DNA of 64,000 bases from Cladorhizidae sp. MBARI D1340-BT2 (lineage: Eukaryota; Porifera; Demospongiae; Poecilosclerida; Cladorhizidae): positions 36,100,124 through 36,164,123 of the forward strand of contig JAQNBH010000011.1 in assembly GCA_028752905.1 (NCBI GenBank), written 5' to 3'. Shown piece after piece: positions 33,243 to 44,119 of this stretch. A program made the position numbers and the translations under genes. The stretch's first letter is position 1. Each line of letters starts with the position of its first letter. The notes beneath the pieces are model-generated. The model saw only the letters and a list, made by a program, of their open reading frames with translations. It was not told where the DNA came from and did no database searches.

Positions 33243-34297
33243 AGAATACATTGATTTGTTCTGTAATACTAGGATTTATGTTTTGCTATGGACAACCTGC
33301 CAAATTCTGCTCTTTACAAATAAATAAGATTAGTTTTGCACAGCACATTTCTCTTTCAATCAGCTTCTATATTTTTATTGCAATCATTTCAACCAAAATG
33401 ATTCGGTCTTTAATTTTTAAAGTGCTTCAGTTGAAATGGCAATAAAAACCAAGAGAATTCTGCTGTGCATTGGATTATGCCGGCTGTAAAATTACATAAG
33501 AGCAGCTGTAATATATGATTGTGCCACTGGTAGCTAGGCCTTGTGAAATTATGCTTGGTTTCCTACTCAAATTCTCATGTAATAATTTATTATTTTAACA
33601 TTCAACCCAACAATTATTGAATTTAAAACACTAAGAATAGCCATAATAATGGACAATTCATTAGAGCATGACTGAAGTAATCTTCCAGAGCAGATATTTG
33701 TCCTAAATTGAAAAATTGCGCTCTGTGCTGCTGACACGTATAAAAGGAGATTTGCATGGAGATGGCTATATTGGAAATCCGGTTTCATGGTTCTTCCATC
33801 TTTCTAATTTGTTAACCTCTAAAGAATCACCATATGCCTTAGCCAAGTAAGTTACCACTGTTGAGAAATGGCAAAACTTTAAGATTATTAACGTGATATA
33901 ACGGTTTTAGTTCAGAAATCAGAAACCTTTACTGAACCAACATAGCTACTATATTGGACGCTAAGTTTTTCTTTGTCTTCGCTAGGTTTGGTTGAGTGCT
34001 GATGTAATGAGTGATGAATAGTTTCCACTTGGCACTTCTTGTATTTGCTAAAGTGTCTACTATAGGCCTATAAGGAAATTGTCATGTTAAATGCTACCTA
34101 AAATTATCCAAAATAGTGCTATATACTATATAATTTATTAAGGTCTAGCCACAAGTATAACAAAAATAATAAACATTTCACGAGTATATGTATTATGAAT
34201 ACATTATTGCATTTAACATCTAAGTTGTTTCAAACCTTAAACATAAAGATCTTTCACATTAAGAAAGTAAAATATTTTTTAACATTTCAAAAAAAAA
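33243..34297. other. Intergenic stretch and 3' flank of the receptor gene
   Basis: AT-rich. No motif or repeat recognised; the 73-codon minus frame at 33567-33788 is not supported. Confidence 0.45.
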
Positions 34298-36394
34298 TTA
34301 TATCTTGAACAACTTTATGAGCACAGGTAAAACTGGAGGTAGGAGCAGTAGGAGTATGAATGATACTTGCAGAGATTGAAACAACAATGCCAGTGTTATA
34401 AACTCAAATAAATGGAATTTAAGAGAGTCAGCCACTCGGTTTCCAGTTATCCCAAAACAGAACACAAAAAGCAAGACGTACACCAGCTTCATTACTGAAT
34501 TGGCTGATAGAAGATCTTTGCGTGCTTTGGGTATCTTATTCCGTGTCCTGCACATCAGCCACAATATGGCCAACATAAGGAGAGCATGGTAGACCACTAT
34601 CAACAAAAGTATTGGAAAGATTTCTTTAGAGATACACGTGGCTTGGTACATGATTACTCCTTCTAAATTATTGCGACTTACTTCCGCATACGTAGTTTGT
34701 AGTGGGTCAAACACAAACCAGGCCATGCATGTGACAAGATCAACCAGAGTCAAACAGCAGACAAAAAATATCAAAGTTTTATTTGAGAGGAACTTGCCGG
34801 GATTCATATAGTGAACGAAGATTTTGTACAACCTCCACATTTTCACGGCCAAAGTTCCCAATACAAGTGTTAGTCCAATGCTACCTGTTATGATACCAAT
34901 GCCACAGATAGCAGTATGGAACTTATCAGAAGGAATGGAGAGCACTTCCTTGATAAAATGGGTAATTGTTAGTAGGTTGAGCATGTAGATTCCTACACAG
35001 CAGAAATGCAACAGAATGGTGCTGCTGGACTTCACCGACTGTTCTTGCCTGTAAACAAAAGTTATGACTTGAAGGATCACGCACATGACAAGAATAATAA
35101 AGTTGATTCCCAACAATGTCATGCCTACTGCAAAATTAACTTTTCTGATACGTACTTTGAATTCACTAGAAATGAGGAAAATGTTTTCTGAGGCATTCCT
35201 AAGGGAGCAAGTAAGAGTTGAGTAAAGAAAAATCTGGACTGGTGTGTTTTTCTTTATTTGCTCAATAGTTACTCTCCTGGGAAATGTGGGTAAAGACGCA
35301 TAATCAAATTGAGTCATTCTATCATCAGCCAAGTGGGAGGTAGTGTCAAATAATGCTGTATTATTCAAAATAGCATTCATGGCTTGAATACTGCTCTCAT
35401 ATAAAAACAACATCGATTCCAGACTTTCTTCCTGGTTGTTATCAAGACTCTGGGAAAATACATTTCCTGAGACCCTAGTTTGAAAATTAACAAACAGAGC
35501 ACCCTTTAGAACTCGAAGAATTTTTGCTTTATCACAAACACGTGCTACATTCTCAAATGAAAGTAGATCATTTAATGAAAGCTTTACAATCACCCACTGG
35601 TACGCTGGAGAGTAGGCTTTCAGCATGTAGGCTTGACACAACACATTTCGTGCTAGTTCTGCATCCAATATGAGGAACAGAATACGTGCAGAGTTGACCG
35701 ACAGAATCCTCCCTAAGTTAACAGGAATATTTTGTAATAGAGAGGTGTAAAATATCGTTTTATTTTTGTTCCTACTATTGCTGTTATAGTTGCTGTTGTT
35801 CTGGTTCCAGACTTTTAGCTGTCTCTTGAAGAGCAAAAATATGTGATGCATTTCCGTGGGTGAATTTTGATAGAGAACAAATAGTTGGGACCAGTTGGCA
35901 TACTTGATGAGTTCAACACTGGCATTAGCTAGGTGGTCTGGAGGAGAACGCAGTCCCCAGGAAGTGTTATGCACATTGGCAGCCAGTAATGCTGGCATGG
36001 GTGAGGTATGGATGTGGCCCACATGAGCTCGACTCCTCTTGATCAGCTTAGCCACTGCATAGGCTGCATCTGTACAAGAAGGCCCCACTATTCCTGCCAC
36101 TCTGGAACTACTTTCATCAAATATCTGCTTCTGTATCAGCACACTCAGAGTGGGGATGGTTTGGTCATCACATCCAGAGGAATTCAAATCATTAAATTCT
36201 AATTTCATATTTCCAGCTATCAATCCAGCACTCTCATTTAGATTAGCTGCTGCATCTTTACCAAAGTCTGACAAAGAAGAATAGACAACTAGTATGACTT
36301 TGTCTTCTTTTCGAGATGTGTCATCATATTGACAGTTACTAATAGTAGCTATGGCTATACACAGACTCACAGCTACAAAAAGAGCACCTTCCAT
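34298..36394 (-). CDS. Class C G-protein-coupled receptor, GABA-B-like, single exon
   Basis: 698 residues in one uninterrupted frame, ATG at 36392-36394. Residues 1-20 form a signal peptide (LFVAVSLCIAIATI). The Venus-flytrap ligand domain follows to about 400: VILVVYSS, AGIVGPSCTDAAYAVAKLIK, GHIHTSPMPALL, ELIKYANWSQLFVLYQ, with an Asn-rich, potentially glycosylated insert (about 200-217). Seven hydrophobic helices occupy about 425-695: VGMTLLGINFIILVMCVILQ; STILLHFCCVGIYMLNLL; ICGIGIITGSIGLTLVLGTL followed by KMWRLYKIF (compare KTWRVHxIF of GABA-B); TLIFFVCCLTLVDLVTCM; IFPILLLIVVYHALLMLAIL; LVYVLLFVFCFGITG; LQVSFILLLLLPPVLPVLI. The conserved helix 3/loop 2 Cys pair is present (AICGIG, QATCIS). 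No Cys-rich domain, as in GABA-B types. The C-tail is only a few residues. Which ligand it binds is unknown. Confidence 0.9.
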   Translation of the reverse strand: MEGALFVAVSLCIAIATISNCQYDDTSRKEDKVILVVYSSLSDFGKDAAANLNESAGLIAGNMKLEFNDLNSSGCDDQTIPTLSVLIQKQIFDESSSRVAGIVGPSCTDAAYAVAKLIKRSRAHVGHIHTSPMPALLAANVHNTSWGLRSPPDHLANASVELIKYANWSQLFVLYQNSPTEMHHIFLLFKRQLKVWNQNNSNYNSNSRNKNKTIFYTSLLQNIPVNLGRILSVNSARILFLILDAELARNVLCQAYMLKAYSPAYQWVIVKLSLNDLLSFENVARVCDKAKILRVLKGALFVNFQTRVSGNVFSQSLDNNQEESLESMLFLYESSIQAMNAILNNTALFDTTSHLADDRMTQFDYASLPTFPRRVTIEQIKKNTPVQIFLYSTLTCSLRNASENIFLISSEFKVRIRKVNFAVGMTLLGINFIILVMCVILQVITFVYRQEQSVKSSSTILLHFCCVGIYMLNLLTITHFIKEVLSIPSDKFHTAICGIGIITGSIGLTLVLGTLAVKMWRLYKIFVHYMNPGKFLSNKTLIFFVCCLTLVDLVTCMAWFVFDPLQTTYAEVSRNNLEGVIMYQATCISKEIFPILLLIVVYHALLMLAILWLMCRTRNKIPKARKDLLSANSVMKLVYVLLFVFCFGITGNRVADSLKFHLFEFITLALLFQSLQVSFILLLLLPPVLPVLIKLFKI

Positions 36395-36740
36395 GAAACT
36401 TATTTGTAGTAGCTAGATTAGTGAACAAGCCACACTGCTTACGAAAAACTTAATTGACGAGCAATTGCGCTTGTCGTGCGTTTCTGTACCATGGAATGCA
36501 GTAGCTCTCCCTGATTACTATTAGTTAGACAATGACGGCAAACACAACTAAAACTTGCTTCTTAGTACCATAAACGAGGTTTTGGCCAATTGGACTTCAG
36601 CGTGCCTTTGAATCCTTCGTGAAGTTAGTAAACTACAAGTCCAAAAACCGTCTTTTTTTATTCACGCATAACTTGCATAAAGATTTCAAGCTGACTCTTG
36701 ATTAAAGCACCTACCAATGACTTTCTCAATCAGTATTCAC
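36395..36740 (-). promoter_or_regulatory. Upstream flank of the receptor gene (5' UTR/promoter region)
   Basis: About 340 bases between the receptor ATG and the nearest repeat. CpGs occur near 36445-36490 (CGAGCAATTGCGC, GTCGTGCGTTTC), more than in surrounding DNA. No TATA box recognised. Call is by position only. Confidence 0.3.
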
Positions 36741-36812
36741 TCGTCGTTTCGGCTAGATGCTCTAGCCTCTATTATATAGGAACAAGAGCATCCAGCTTAA
36801 ACGTCCAGTCAA
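36741..36812. repeat. Hairpin repeat copies 6a (-) and 6b (+), head to head
   Basis: Copy 6a on the minus strand (36741-36775): GAGGCTAGAGCATCTAGCCG then AAACGACGAG, with a perfect 7-bp stem and GAAAC. Copy 6b on the plus strand (36778-36812): GGAACAAGAGCATCCAGC then TTAAACGTCC. The two form a palindrome-like pair. Flanks carry GTCAACTGAGAG-type sequence shared with copies 4 and 7. Confidence 0.6.
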
Positions 36813-37089
36813 GGAGAAAGTCATTTATATTTACGTCAACTGAGAGTTTGTTGAGTTTTTATTACTGACCTTCTCAATAATCAACTTGAGGAGAGAATCT
36901 ACCATTTAGGTATGCATTTCTTTTTCTTTTCTTTTTTTTATACCTCAATTTTTTCTTCTTTTCCTTCACCATACACTATTCATTATTGTCAACTATTCTT
37001 GAGTTATGATACTTTTTAGCCACCCATTTCATTGTATACCTCTCGAGAAATGAATAAGTGGGGATAATACCAAAGTATTTTTTTAAATG

Positions 37090-37640
37090 TGGTACGACTT
37101 TGGATCTACGACTTTGGATCTCAATAAATTCTGCTATGACCTTGATATATAGCTCAAAAGATAGATCCTCTGTGTGCTGTCTTTTGGTACTAAAAAGTGT
37201 TGAATAGCTGCAAAGATACATGCAGTCAAAAGCCTCAAAATTAGCCTAGACAAGTTTTCTGCATTTTCTAACCCCAAATTAGAAAGTGCAAGACAGTGGA
37301 AATTAGTACCAGTGGCTAGAGGAGTGATCATCAGGCGCTAAAACCATAAGTATGTGGTCAAGCTCGCGGTTGGAAAATAATTTTCCACCCTCGCCTAATG
37401 ATAACACTCGACCTCAGCCACGGTACTAATTTCAACTGTCTTGCACGTTCCAATTGGAGTTAGAAACTTGGGCAGGCTTGTTTGGGGGCCAATTTTGACT
37501 GAATGTGTAGCTTGGATATGGTTGTACGAATGCAACTGTTTTCAAAAAAGAGCACACAAAGTCTATATATCGAGGTCATGAGTGAAGTCTGCAGAATTTG
37601 TGGAGCTCCAAAGTGTTAACCACTGTTTCTTTTAACACAA
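37090..37640. mobile_element. Foldback MITE copy 1 (long inverted arms)
   Basis: About 550 bp in which the left half (TGGTACGACTTTGGATCTC ... AGCTCAAAAGATAGATC ... GTGGAAATTAGTACCAGTGG) is the inverse of the right half (CCACGGTACTAATTTCAACT ... GTGGAGCTCCAAAGTG). The centre has GTCAAGCTCGCGGTTGGAAA inverted likewise. No coding capacity. Arms are about 220 bp with substitutions and small indels. Sequence is shared with four other copies in this window. Confidence 0.8.
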
Positions 37641-38149
37641 AAAAATAAGAGGAAACTTAGTGATTTACCAGGGAAGTGTAATGTCATGCATTCATATACA
37701 TAAAGCAGTCCATTAGTAAATTATTTTTATATCATCTGAAAACTCTAGCATTGCTCTGTATTTTGAATTGAACAGTTTTCCAAGCCAATTATTTTTGATG
37801 AGATATAGTCACCTGACAGAAAAAAATTAAATTGGGATAATGGTGGAAATACACTTTTCAATTCATATAAGTTGCATCTGTAGGTGAGTTTGAGTTGATA
37901 TTATATACCAAGTATTGAAGACCTATGGTTGGGGAGCAAGAGAGCATATAATTTTTTTAATTACTTTTGTGGTTTTGCCAATATTTCAGCCGTAATTATT
38001 GCAACACCACTATTGTAAACACCACTATTGTAATATTATTGGAAAACACACAGAAGCTATATATATACCTTTTGAGACAAAAAATCTTTGAAAGAAGTTA
38101 TAATTTTAACCACGAGAAAAATGGTCTATTCTGCCCTTGAATTCTACTC

Positions 38150-38188
38150 TGTCAGATATATCAGCTAGATGCTCTAGCCTTCATCAGG
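38150..38188 (-). repeat. Hairpin repeat copy 7 (hammerhead-like), minus strand
   Basis: On the minus strand: CTGATGAAGGCTAGAGCATC then TAGCTGATATATCTGAC. CTGATGA and the stem are intact; GAAA reads GATA. The adjacent flank (GAGAAGGTCATTG, GTCAACTGAGAG) is shared with copies 4 and 6. Confidence 0.6.
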
Positions 38189-38254
38189 AACCAAGTTGAT
38201 TTTTGAGAAGGTCATTGTAATTTCATTATGTCAACTGAGAGCTTGTGAAGTATT

Positions 38255-38405
38255 AAGTATGGATTTATTATTATAAATGAAAATAAGACAAGATCTATAT
38301 CAGTTATCTAATTATCAAACAAGTCCAGCCCTGAACCGCCCCCCACTAACCCCACCACAGATACTGCATTCCCTCTCTGGACAGGTGTAGTAGCCATACC
38401 CAAGT
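38255..38405 (-). pseudogene. RLE-LINE copy 3: extreme 3' end only
   Basis: On the minus strand: TPVQRGNAVSVVGLVGG (about 38340-38390), matching the C-terminal LSVAVQQGNALSVLGSVGS of copy 1, followed by about 60 bp of 3' UTR and a short TTATAATAATAAAT tail (about 38262-38285). A severely 5'-truncated insertion, typical of target-primed reverse transcription that stops early. Confidence 0.65.
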
Positions 38406-38845
38406 TACAGGCAGTCATAGTTGGAGTCCTCAAAACATGCATGTCCAAGTTTTTTGCAGTTCTAGCTCCTAATTAGACAGTTGAAATTAGTACTAGTGGA
38501 GCATACCCTACTCTCGAAAGTACGTGGTCAAGCTTGACCAATGCGCATGACCAAGTACTCGCGTTGTATGAAAACACGTAGGACTAGCCACTGGTACTAA
38601 TTTCAACTGTCTAAAACTTTCCATTTAGGAGAAATAACTGCACAAAACTTGGGCATGCAATGATCCCAACTTTAACTGCCTGTGAACTATGGGCCTATAG
38701 GTGCAACAGTTTTAGTATCAAAACAGAGCACACAGAGAGATCTATCTTTTGAGCTATTATAAAGTTCATAGAGTGAAGTGTGCAGAATGTATGGAGCTCC
38801 AAAGCCGTAACCACTTGTTTTTTAAGACTTTGTGTCATACCCCTA
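38400..38845. mobile_element. Foldback MITE copy 2
   Basis: Inverted halves around 38530-38560 share AGACAGTTGAAATTAGTACT / GTACTAATTTCAACTGTCTA and the outer right arm GAGCTATTATAAAGTTCATA ... ATGGAGCTCCAAAG. The outer left arm is missing, cut at the junction with RLE-LINE copy 3. Confidence 0.75.
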
Positions 38846-39277
38846 CGGAAATTGTAAATGATTGACAATAACATAAACACGTTTGTCCACATGCAATATT
38901 GAGTTATTGCACACTGTAAGTGATCACTTGGTTTCCAGATGCTTTCTCTTGTGACAATATTTAACAGCACAGAACTGACCTGAGTCACCAAGCAGGCGCA
39001 TGTTTTCGTACAAAGAAGTGATCGGTTGGGTTCCTTGGAAGTCTACTCCTGTGACAATAGTTAACAACAAGGACCTTCATTAAAGAAGAAGATAAACAGC
39101 CACAACATCGAACTATGTTGTCAATATACACAAAAAAAAATTCTAAAACAGGTTTAGTACAAATTAATCTAGTGTTCATAGAGTTGAAAATTCTCAATGT
39201 CTACATCAAGTTGCACTAGTAATCACAATATATCATCATAAATGATCTCTGTCAGAAAAGCTACCAACCCACTGGAT
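38846..39277. other. Unassigned stretch
   Basis: No motif recognised; 38860-39000 holds a short inverted pattern around AGTGATC / GATCACTT. The 70-codon minus frame 38985-39197 is not supported. Confidence 0.4.
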
Positions 39278-42105
39278 CAAGGGTGTGGGAAGCATATTTT
39301 GACTGGTCAGGCTCAAAGTTGTGGGATTGGAACTGTCCCAAACCGTAAAATCGTGGAATGCTATAATCACATGTATTACAACTCTTCTACAGTTCCAAGC
39401 TTCTAGGTTACCGAAACAGCTAAGGAATAGTATGAGAGGCGACAATAAGCATGTGAGGTTACAAATTTATTGAAAAATTACTTGAACTGTCCAAAAATGT
39501 TACTACGGTGTTCATCATTACTGGTGAATTCATTAGCAACTACAGATAAATTAAGAGAATCGGTAAGTTCTTTATGAACATGTAAAATCATTAAATGGTT
39601 GAGTCTTTCTTGAGACATTGTAGATCTTAGATAGGACTAGAGCACTAAAAGATGGTAGCATTAGTTGCTGGCATTACTAAAAGAAGCTTCATTATAATTA
39701 CTACTTCATTCAATAGTGTCTTTTCAGCAGCTGAAAGCTTCCTAAGGTAACCCATCACTTCGGAGATATTGCTGATCTTTTTTTAAATCTGATTCAAAGT
39801 TTTGGCCAAGAATCTTAAGTTGTGTGATCAGGCTGTTCTCATTGATATCTGAACCATAGGTTTTGACATGATTCAATTCTTCTGAAAAATCTTCCTTATT
39901 GAGTGCTTTGATCAGTCAAGTCTCTAAACACTGATAATTATACACTATACCCTGGTTGATCAAACCTATATGTAATAGATTGAACAATTCGATCAGTGCT
40001 TCAAACTAGATTTGGTGAAAGCGATCAACTGGAGTGGTGTGAAACTCAGCTGGGGCATTTCCTGATTGGAGCTTTATGTCTCTGAGGAAGCGAGGGCTCA
40101 TGAATTCCTGCCATCGTGCCAATTCTGGTCCAGAAGAGCTTGAAATTATCATCATTTCTAAGAGAAGCAAGAGTTTTTAATGTCATAGATGCCACTGCTT
40201 GTCCTTCTGCTGCTGATGTTTTAGGATTCTGGAGGGTTCTGCTGAGATTGTCTGTATGACAAAGAAGTAATTCACCAAGAACCAGTCCAAAAAAGAAATC
40301 AAATGAAGCCATTTGTGCTGCCACACCTCTAATATGTGCTATAGTTTCAGTGTCTGTCAAGATAGAGCAAGCCTTATCCCACAGCTCAAACAAAACTCTG
40401 TATTAATAATACTTGGCATAGATTCAGCTCTCACTGTCCACCTTGTAGGGCAGAGAACTCTGACCCCAGGTGTGGCAGGTGCTAACTCATCTTTTATTTG
40501 AAGAAATAAATTCTACCTTCTAGGGGAGTATTTCACTAGCTTTGTTATTTCATGGGTTGTTTCTAAGGCCATCTTCATAAGTTTACACCTTTACACAGTG
40601 CCACTAGCAGCAAGGTTTAACGCATGCCCATAACAATGTGTAAATATAGCTCGCAGTTACTTTTATTGGATTTGTTTTGCAGCACCATTCCTGATCCCAG
40701 CCATGTTACTCGCCCCATCATAGCATTGACCATGTGCCTTACATAAAGGCAGATTAAAGTGAGAAAGTGCATCTTCAATTGCTGATACAATAGTATAGCA
40801 GACTGAATAGTGGGTAGAACGTAGAGTCCAGTAAAAACTTCATGTGCATATAATTCACTATCCACCCACCTGAAGACCATAACCATCTGAAAAGGAGGAA
40901 ACAACGAGTGTTAGTAGAACTGTGTGTAATTATAGAACTAACCTGTTCGATATTAGATACATCAGTGGTTTCGTCTACCATAATAGTGAAGAACTCGGAA
41001 TCTTGGAGTTAAAAAATGACTATTCAGATATTCATCAGACATAACTCATTTTGGATGACATTAGATGTGTATTTCTCTCTCTTTCTCTCAAGAATATCAA
41101 ATATCAACCAAAAGTAATCTTACATCTCAATTTGTTTTTACTTAGCTATACCTTTGGGTCATCTTCTCCACCGAGCATTAGTAGTTGGTAAAAATTGCCA
41201 TCAGTTTCATCACCATGTCCTCATATAGCAAATCCCTGACGAGCAAGAAATCATAAGTTAGATATTATCTTCAACAAACACTGTCTATTTTCAGCTTTCC
41301 CACGAGCATGTTCTGAAGACAGTAATTCGCCAACATCACTAGTTGTTGCTGGTATAGTTAACAGCACTTGAACAGCATCCTTGTGAGACAAGCAACTTTC
41401 ATGCTTTCGAAAGGATTTTGTTGCATCCTTCCAATTACTGAAGCCTCTTGAAACCTTTCAGATTAACAGTAATAAATCTTAAGACAGAGTACAAGTTAAA
41501 TTAACTTACGAAAGATGGTTCTGCTTTTCCTGTTCTCATTTTTCCTTTCTTAATTGCTTTTTTTTTAAAGACTAGATCTCTATCCACATCATAATGTAAC
41601 CAGTCCCATGTCCTAAACCAAGAAGCTTGGCAAGACCTCTCTTTGTTATGCTTTCTGCGCTTTGGAAAGGCAAATGAGAGAGATGGGTGATGAGGCTCTG
41701 CTATATCATAGACACTAACACACTCCACTTTTACACTTGTAGAAGCAGCCATTTCAGAAGATCTAAAAAGAACCAGCTGCTTAACTCTATTTTGCTCCAA
41801 TTGGGACATTTTTGAGCATTTTGAGGAAAAACTGTCTGCCATTCTTGTCAAAATGGGCACATTAGCTTCCTTTTCAACATTATGGAACTCTTTAAGGACA
41901 GAAAACGGCTTTTGGTGAGAAATCTCCACTCTTTAACCGAAAGAAGCTCTATTTTGCCCCAATTAGTTAAGACTAGAGCACATGTGCACATAGACTTACT
42001 GAGCATGCCCTGTTTTATCCAAGGTATTTGACCTATGACCTCACTTTTTCTTTAAATATTGGTCAGGCCCGGGCCTGACCAGCCTGACCAGCTCCAACGC
42101 CTATG
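39278..42105 (-). mobile_element. hAT element A (ZMYM1-like transposase family)
   Basis: Terminal sequences agree with those of hAT-B: left CAAGGGTGTGGGAAGCATAT then TTTGACTGGTCAGGC (39278-39312; hAT-B end CAGTGGTGGAGGAAGCTATT), and right end GGTCAGGC / GCCTGACC blocks at 42060-42095 with GCGTTGGAGC. An obvious 8-bp target duplication was not found, so the ends are approximate to a few bases. It contains a transposase gene with introns (below). Confidence 0.7.
39477..41929 (-). pseudogene. hAT-A transposase gene, intron-containing, decayed
   Basis: ATG at 41927-41929. N-terminal TTF/ZMYM-like zinc region (SCQASWFRTWDWLHYD), then KAEPSF | VSRGFSNWKDATKSFRKHES across a 55-bp GT-AG intron (41455-41509). 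Then ARQGFAI, VDETTDVSNIEQ | MVMVFRWVDSELYAHEVF across a 56-bp intron (40887-40942), MFELWDKACSILTDTETI (40046-40393 frame), GLVLGELLLCHTDNLSRTLQ, and the dimerisation end SYLRSTMSQERLNHLMILHV ... FGQFK (about 39477-39660). The DDE transposase excises and reinserts the element. Stops and frameshifts inactivate it. Confidence 0.75.
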
Positions 42106-43364
42106 TGGATGATAATGTGCGGTTGGCAACCAACTGTGGGACTGACACGGGTGACTAATAGCATGCACTGTTTCAAATGCTCCACTCCAGTCTCCCTAAC
42201 TTTAACCTGCTGAGAAGGAAACTCATCAGTCAATAAATTCCTTGCAGTCAGTGGCAGAGCAATCTCAAGGAAATTGTCTTGACTAGCATTCCCTTCTATG
42301 GGACTGCCTTGTCATTGTTGGTTGGATTTAAAACAGCACGGCATTTTGACTAAGACACTGACAAATACCTGATGACAATGGAGAGCCTGAAATATCCCTG
42401 CTCTCAATTGCGTCATTCTTCCCCTGACTGAACATCAAATTTGCAAGAACATGATGCAGTGCACCATTAAGAGGGAAACAATGAGAAGCAGTGTCAACAT
42501 TTGTTGTTTTTGGGGGTGTTTTTTTTTAAAAGGATCCTCCTCAGTAGCCAAGAGGCTAATAGGAAGAGTAAAAATAAGTCAACAAATACATGGGGGAATA
42601 TGATTACAGTTGAGTAGTTAAAAGTTAAGTGATGATAAGGGGTGTTGAATATAGTGCTTAAATAGTCCAAGTGAATTAGTTTCTTTAATGTAATTGGGGA
42701 GAGTTCCAGAGCCTAGTAGTAGTAAGCAGACTGAGTTCTGTATGGGATTAGGGGGGGGGGTTATTTCATTTTGTATTCAACCTTGCCTGATGGAGGACGA
42801 CATGGTAGGTGCCTGAATGTTTGCATCTTGCAACAAACATGCTCCCAACATGTACAACTACTCACAGATGACTTCATCAAATGCACTCCTTTTTGGCTTT
42901 TCATTTGTTTTCTCCATTCAAAGCAGATTGAAGGATAAATTCACAGTGCTTGCTGCCAACATTATGTAAATGCCAATGTAGTAGTGGCTTAGTTCTAAAA
43001 CAGCCTGGTTTTATTCTATCAATATTCTATCAATACTGTGGCTAACACAGATGTGATAACACAGACCCCATGAAATGTCACTTGTAGCTATACAAGAGAG
43101 CATGTCATGGATAGTGTAACAGTGGTTAATATAATAATAATAGTGATTGATATACTAATATTGGTATAAGGTTTGATTCCTGAACCTGGTACAAATGTAA
43201 CTTTTATCTAGCTGGTTTCCATCCAGACATGCAAAAATTACAGCTGTTTCTCAGTCATTAACAATTAGTGATAATATTTATGAAGTCCAGGTATCCTTTG
43301 ATAGGCAGAACTTCTACAGTGAGGACTCTGGTATTGTCTCTGTTACCCAAACTCAAGAACTCTG
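42106..43364. other. Unassigned stretch
   Basis: A plus-frame run (TYVDDNVRLATNCGTDTG, about 42105-42160; SLPNFNLLRRKLIS; GTALSLLVGFKTARHFD) suggests a further decayed element, but I could not assign a family. A G-tract lies at 42751-42760. Confidence 0.3.
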
Positions 43365-43690
43365 GGTATAGCTAAGGGGGAGGAAACGGTCTGACCAGGT
43401 GTGGTGTTATTATATTTACACACGTTATATTTGCACACGTTCATGCTATCTGATTTATGTGCCAAAATGTGGCTCATTCAATGTGTTAATGTTAATTTTC
43501 TTTCTAATGTTAATTTTATTTTTGCCAAACATCTTTTTGTTTTGCAAGTGCAGGTTGGAATGTGACCCCACAATAACTCGTTAAGCGTGCTACAGTCCAG
43601 CATCAAATCTTGAGTGGCAACAACCCCTGTGATGCTAGAGCAATGCAAGCGCCAAAGAGTAATGATTTTAATTTTCTAAAACATGTTTTA
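43365..43690 (+). repeat. Left arm of a large inverted repeat flanking hAT-B
   Basis: Matches the reverse complement of 46605-46905 with substitutions and small indels: shared GCAGGTTGGAAT, GCTACAGTCCAGCAT, TTGAGTGGC, TTCTTTCTAAT, TGTGGCTCATT and GGGGG-AAA-GGTCT blocks in the same order. Confidence 0.75.
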
Positions 43691-43724
43691 TATGTCATGG
43701 GCGATAAATTATAAAATATAAACA

Positions 43725-44110
43725 CAAACAAAAACTTGTAGTCACAACTTTGGAGCTCCATAGATTCTGCACACTTACCTGTGTGAACTTCGTATTAGCT
43801 CAAAAGATATATATCTCTCTGTGTGCTCTTTTTTGATACTAAAAAACATAGCATAGGCATAACCTGCCATAGTTACCTGCAGCCAAAGTGGGGGTGCCAC
43901 AAAATCTGAAAACCTGAACTGGTTGCAGTTGAGGCCTGATTGGATAATAGCCAGTTAAAATTGGTATCTGTGGCAAGGGGAAGACCTGCTCTACAAGTTT
44001 TCATTAGCTATATATCAAGTCCATAATAATTATAGTGAAGTATATAAAATCGATGGAGCTCCAAAGTCGTAGCACAAGGTTTTGTTAGTGTTTGTGATAG
44101 TACCCCCTTC
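43725..44110. mobile_element. Foldback MITE copy 3
   Basis: Left arm ACTTTGGAGCTCCATAGATT ... AGCTCAAAAGATATATATCT ... and right arm ATCAAGTCCATAATAATTAT ... GATGGAGCTCCAAAGTCGTA are inverse of each other. The centre is partly deleted (GTTAAAATTGGTATCTGTGG remains). It abuts the hAT-B end. Confidence 0.75.
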
Positions 44111-44119
44111 ATATGTACA

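Noticed and set aside
42105..42480. Plus-frame block TYVDDNV... thought to be a retroelement RT box
   Set aside because: The surrounding residues do not match an RT palm or any transposase I know, so no family is assigned.
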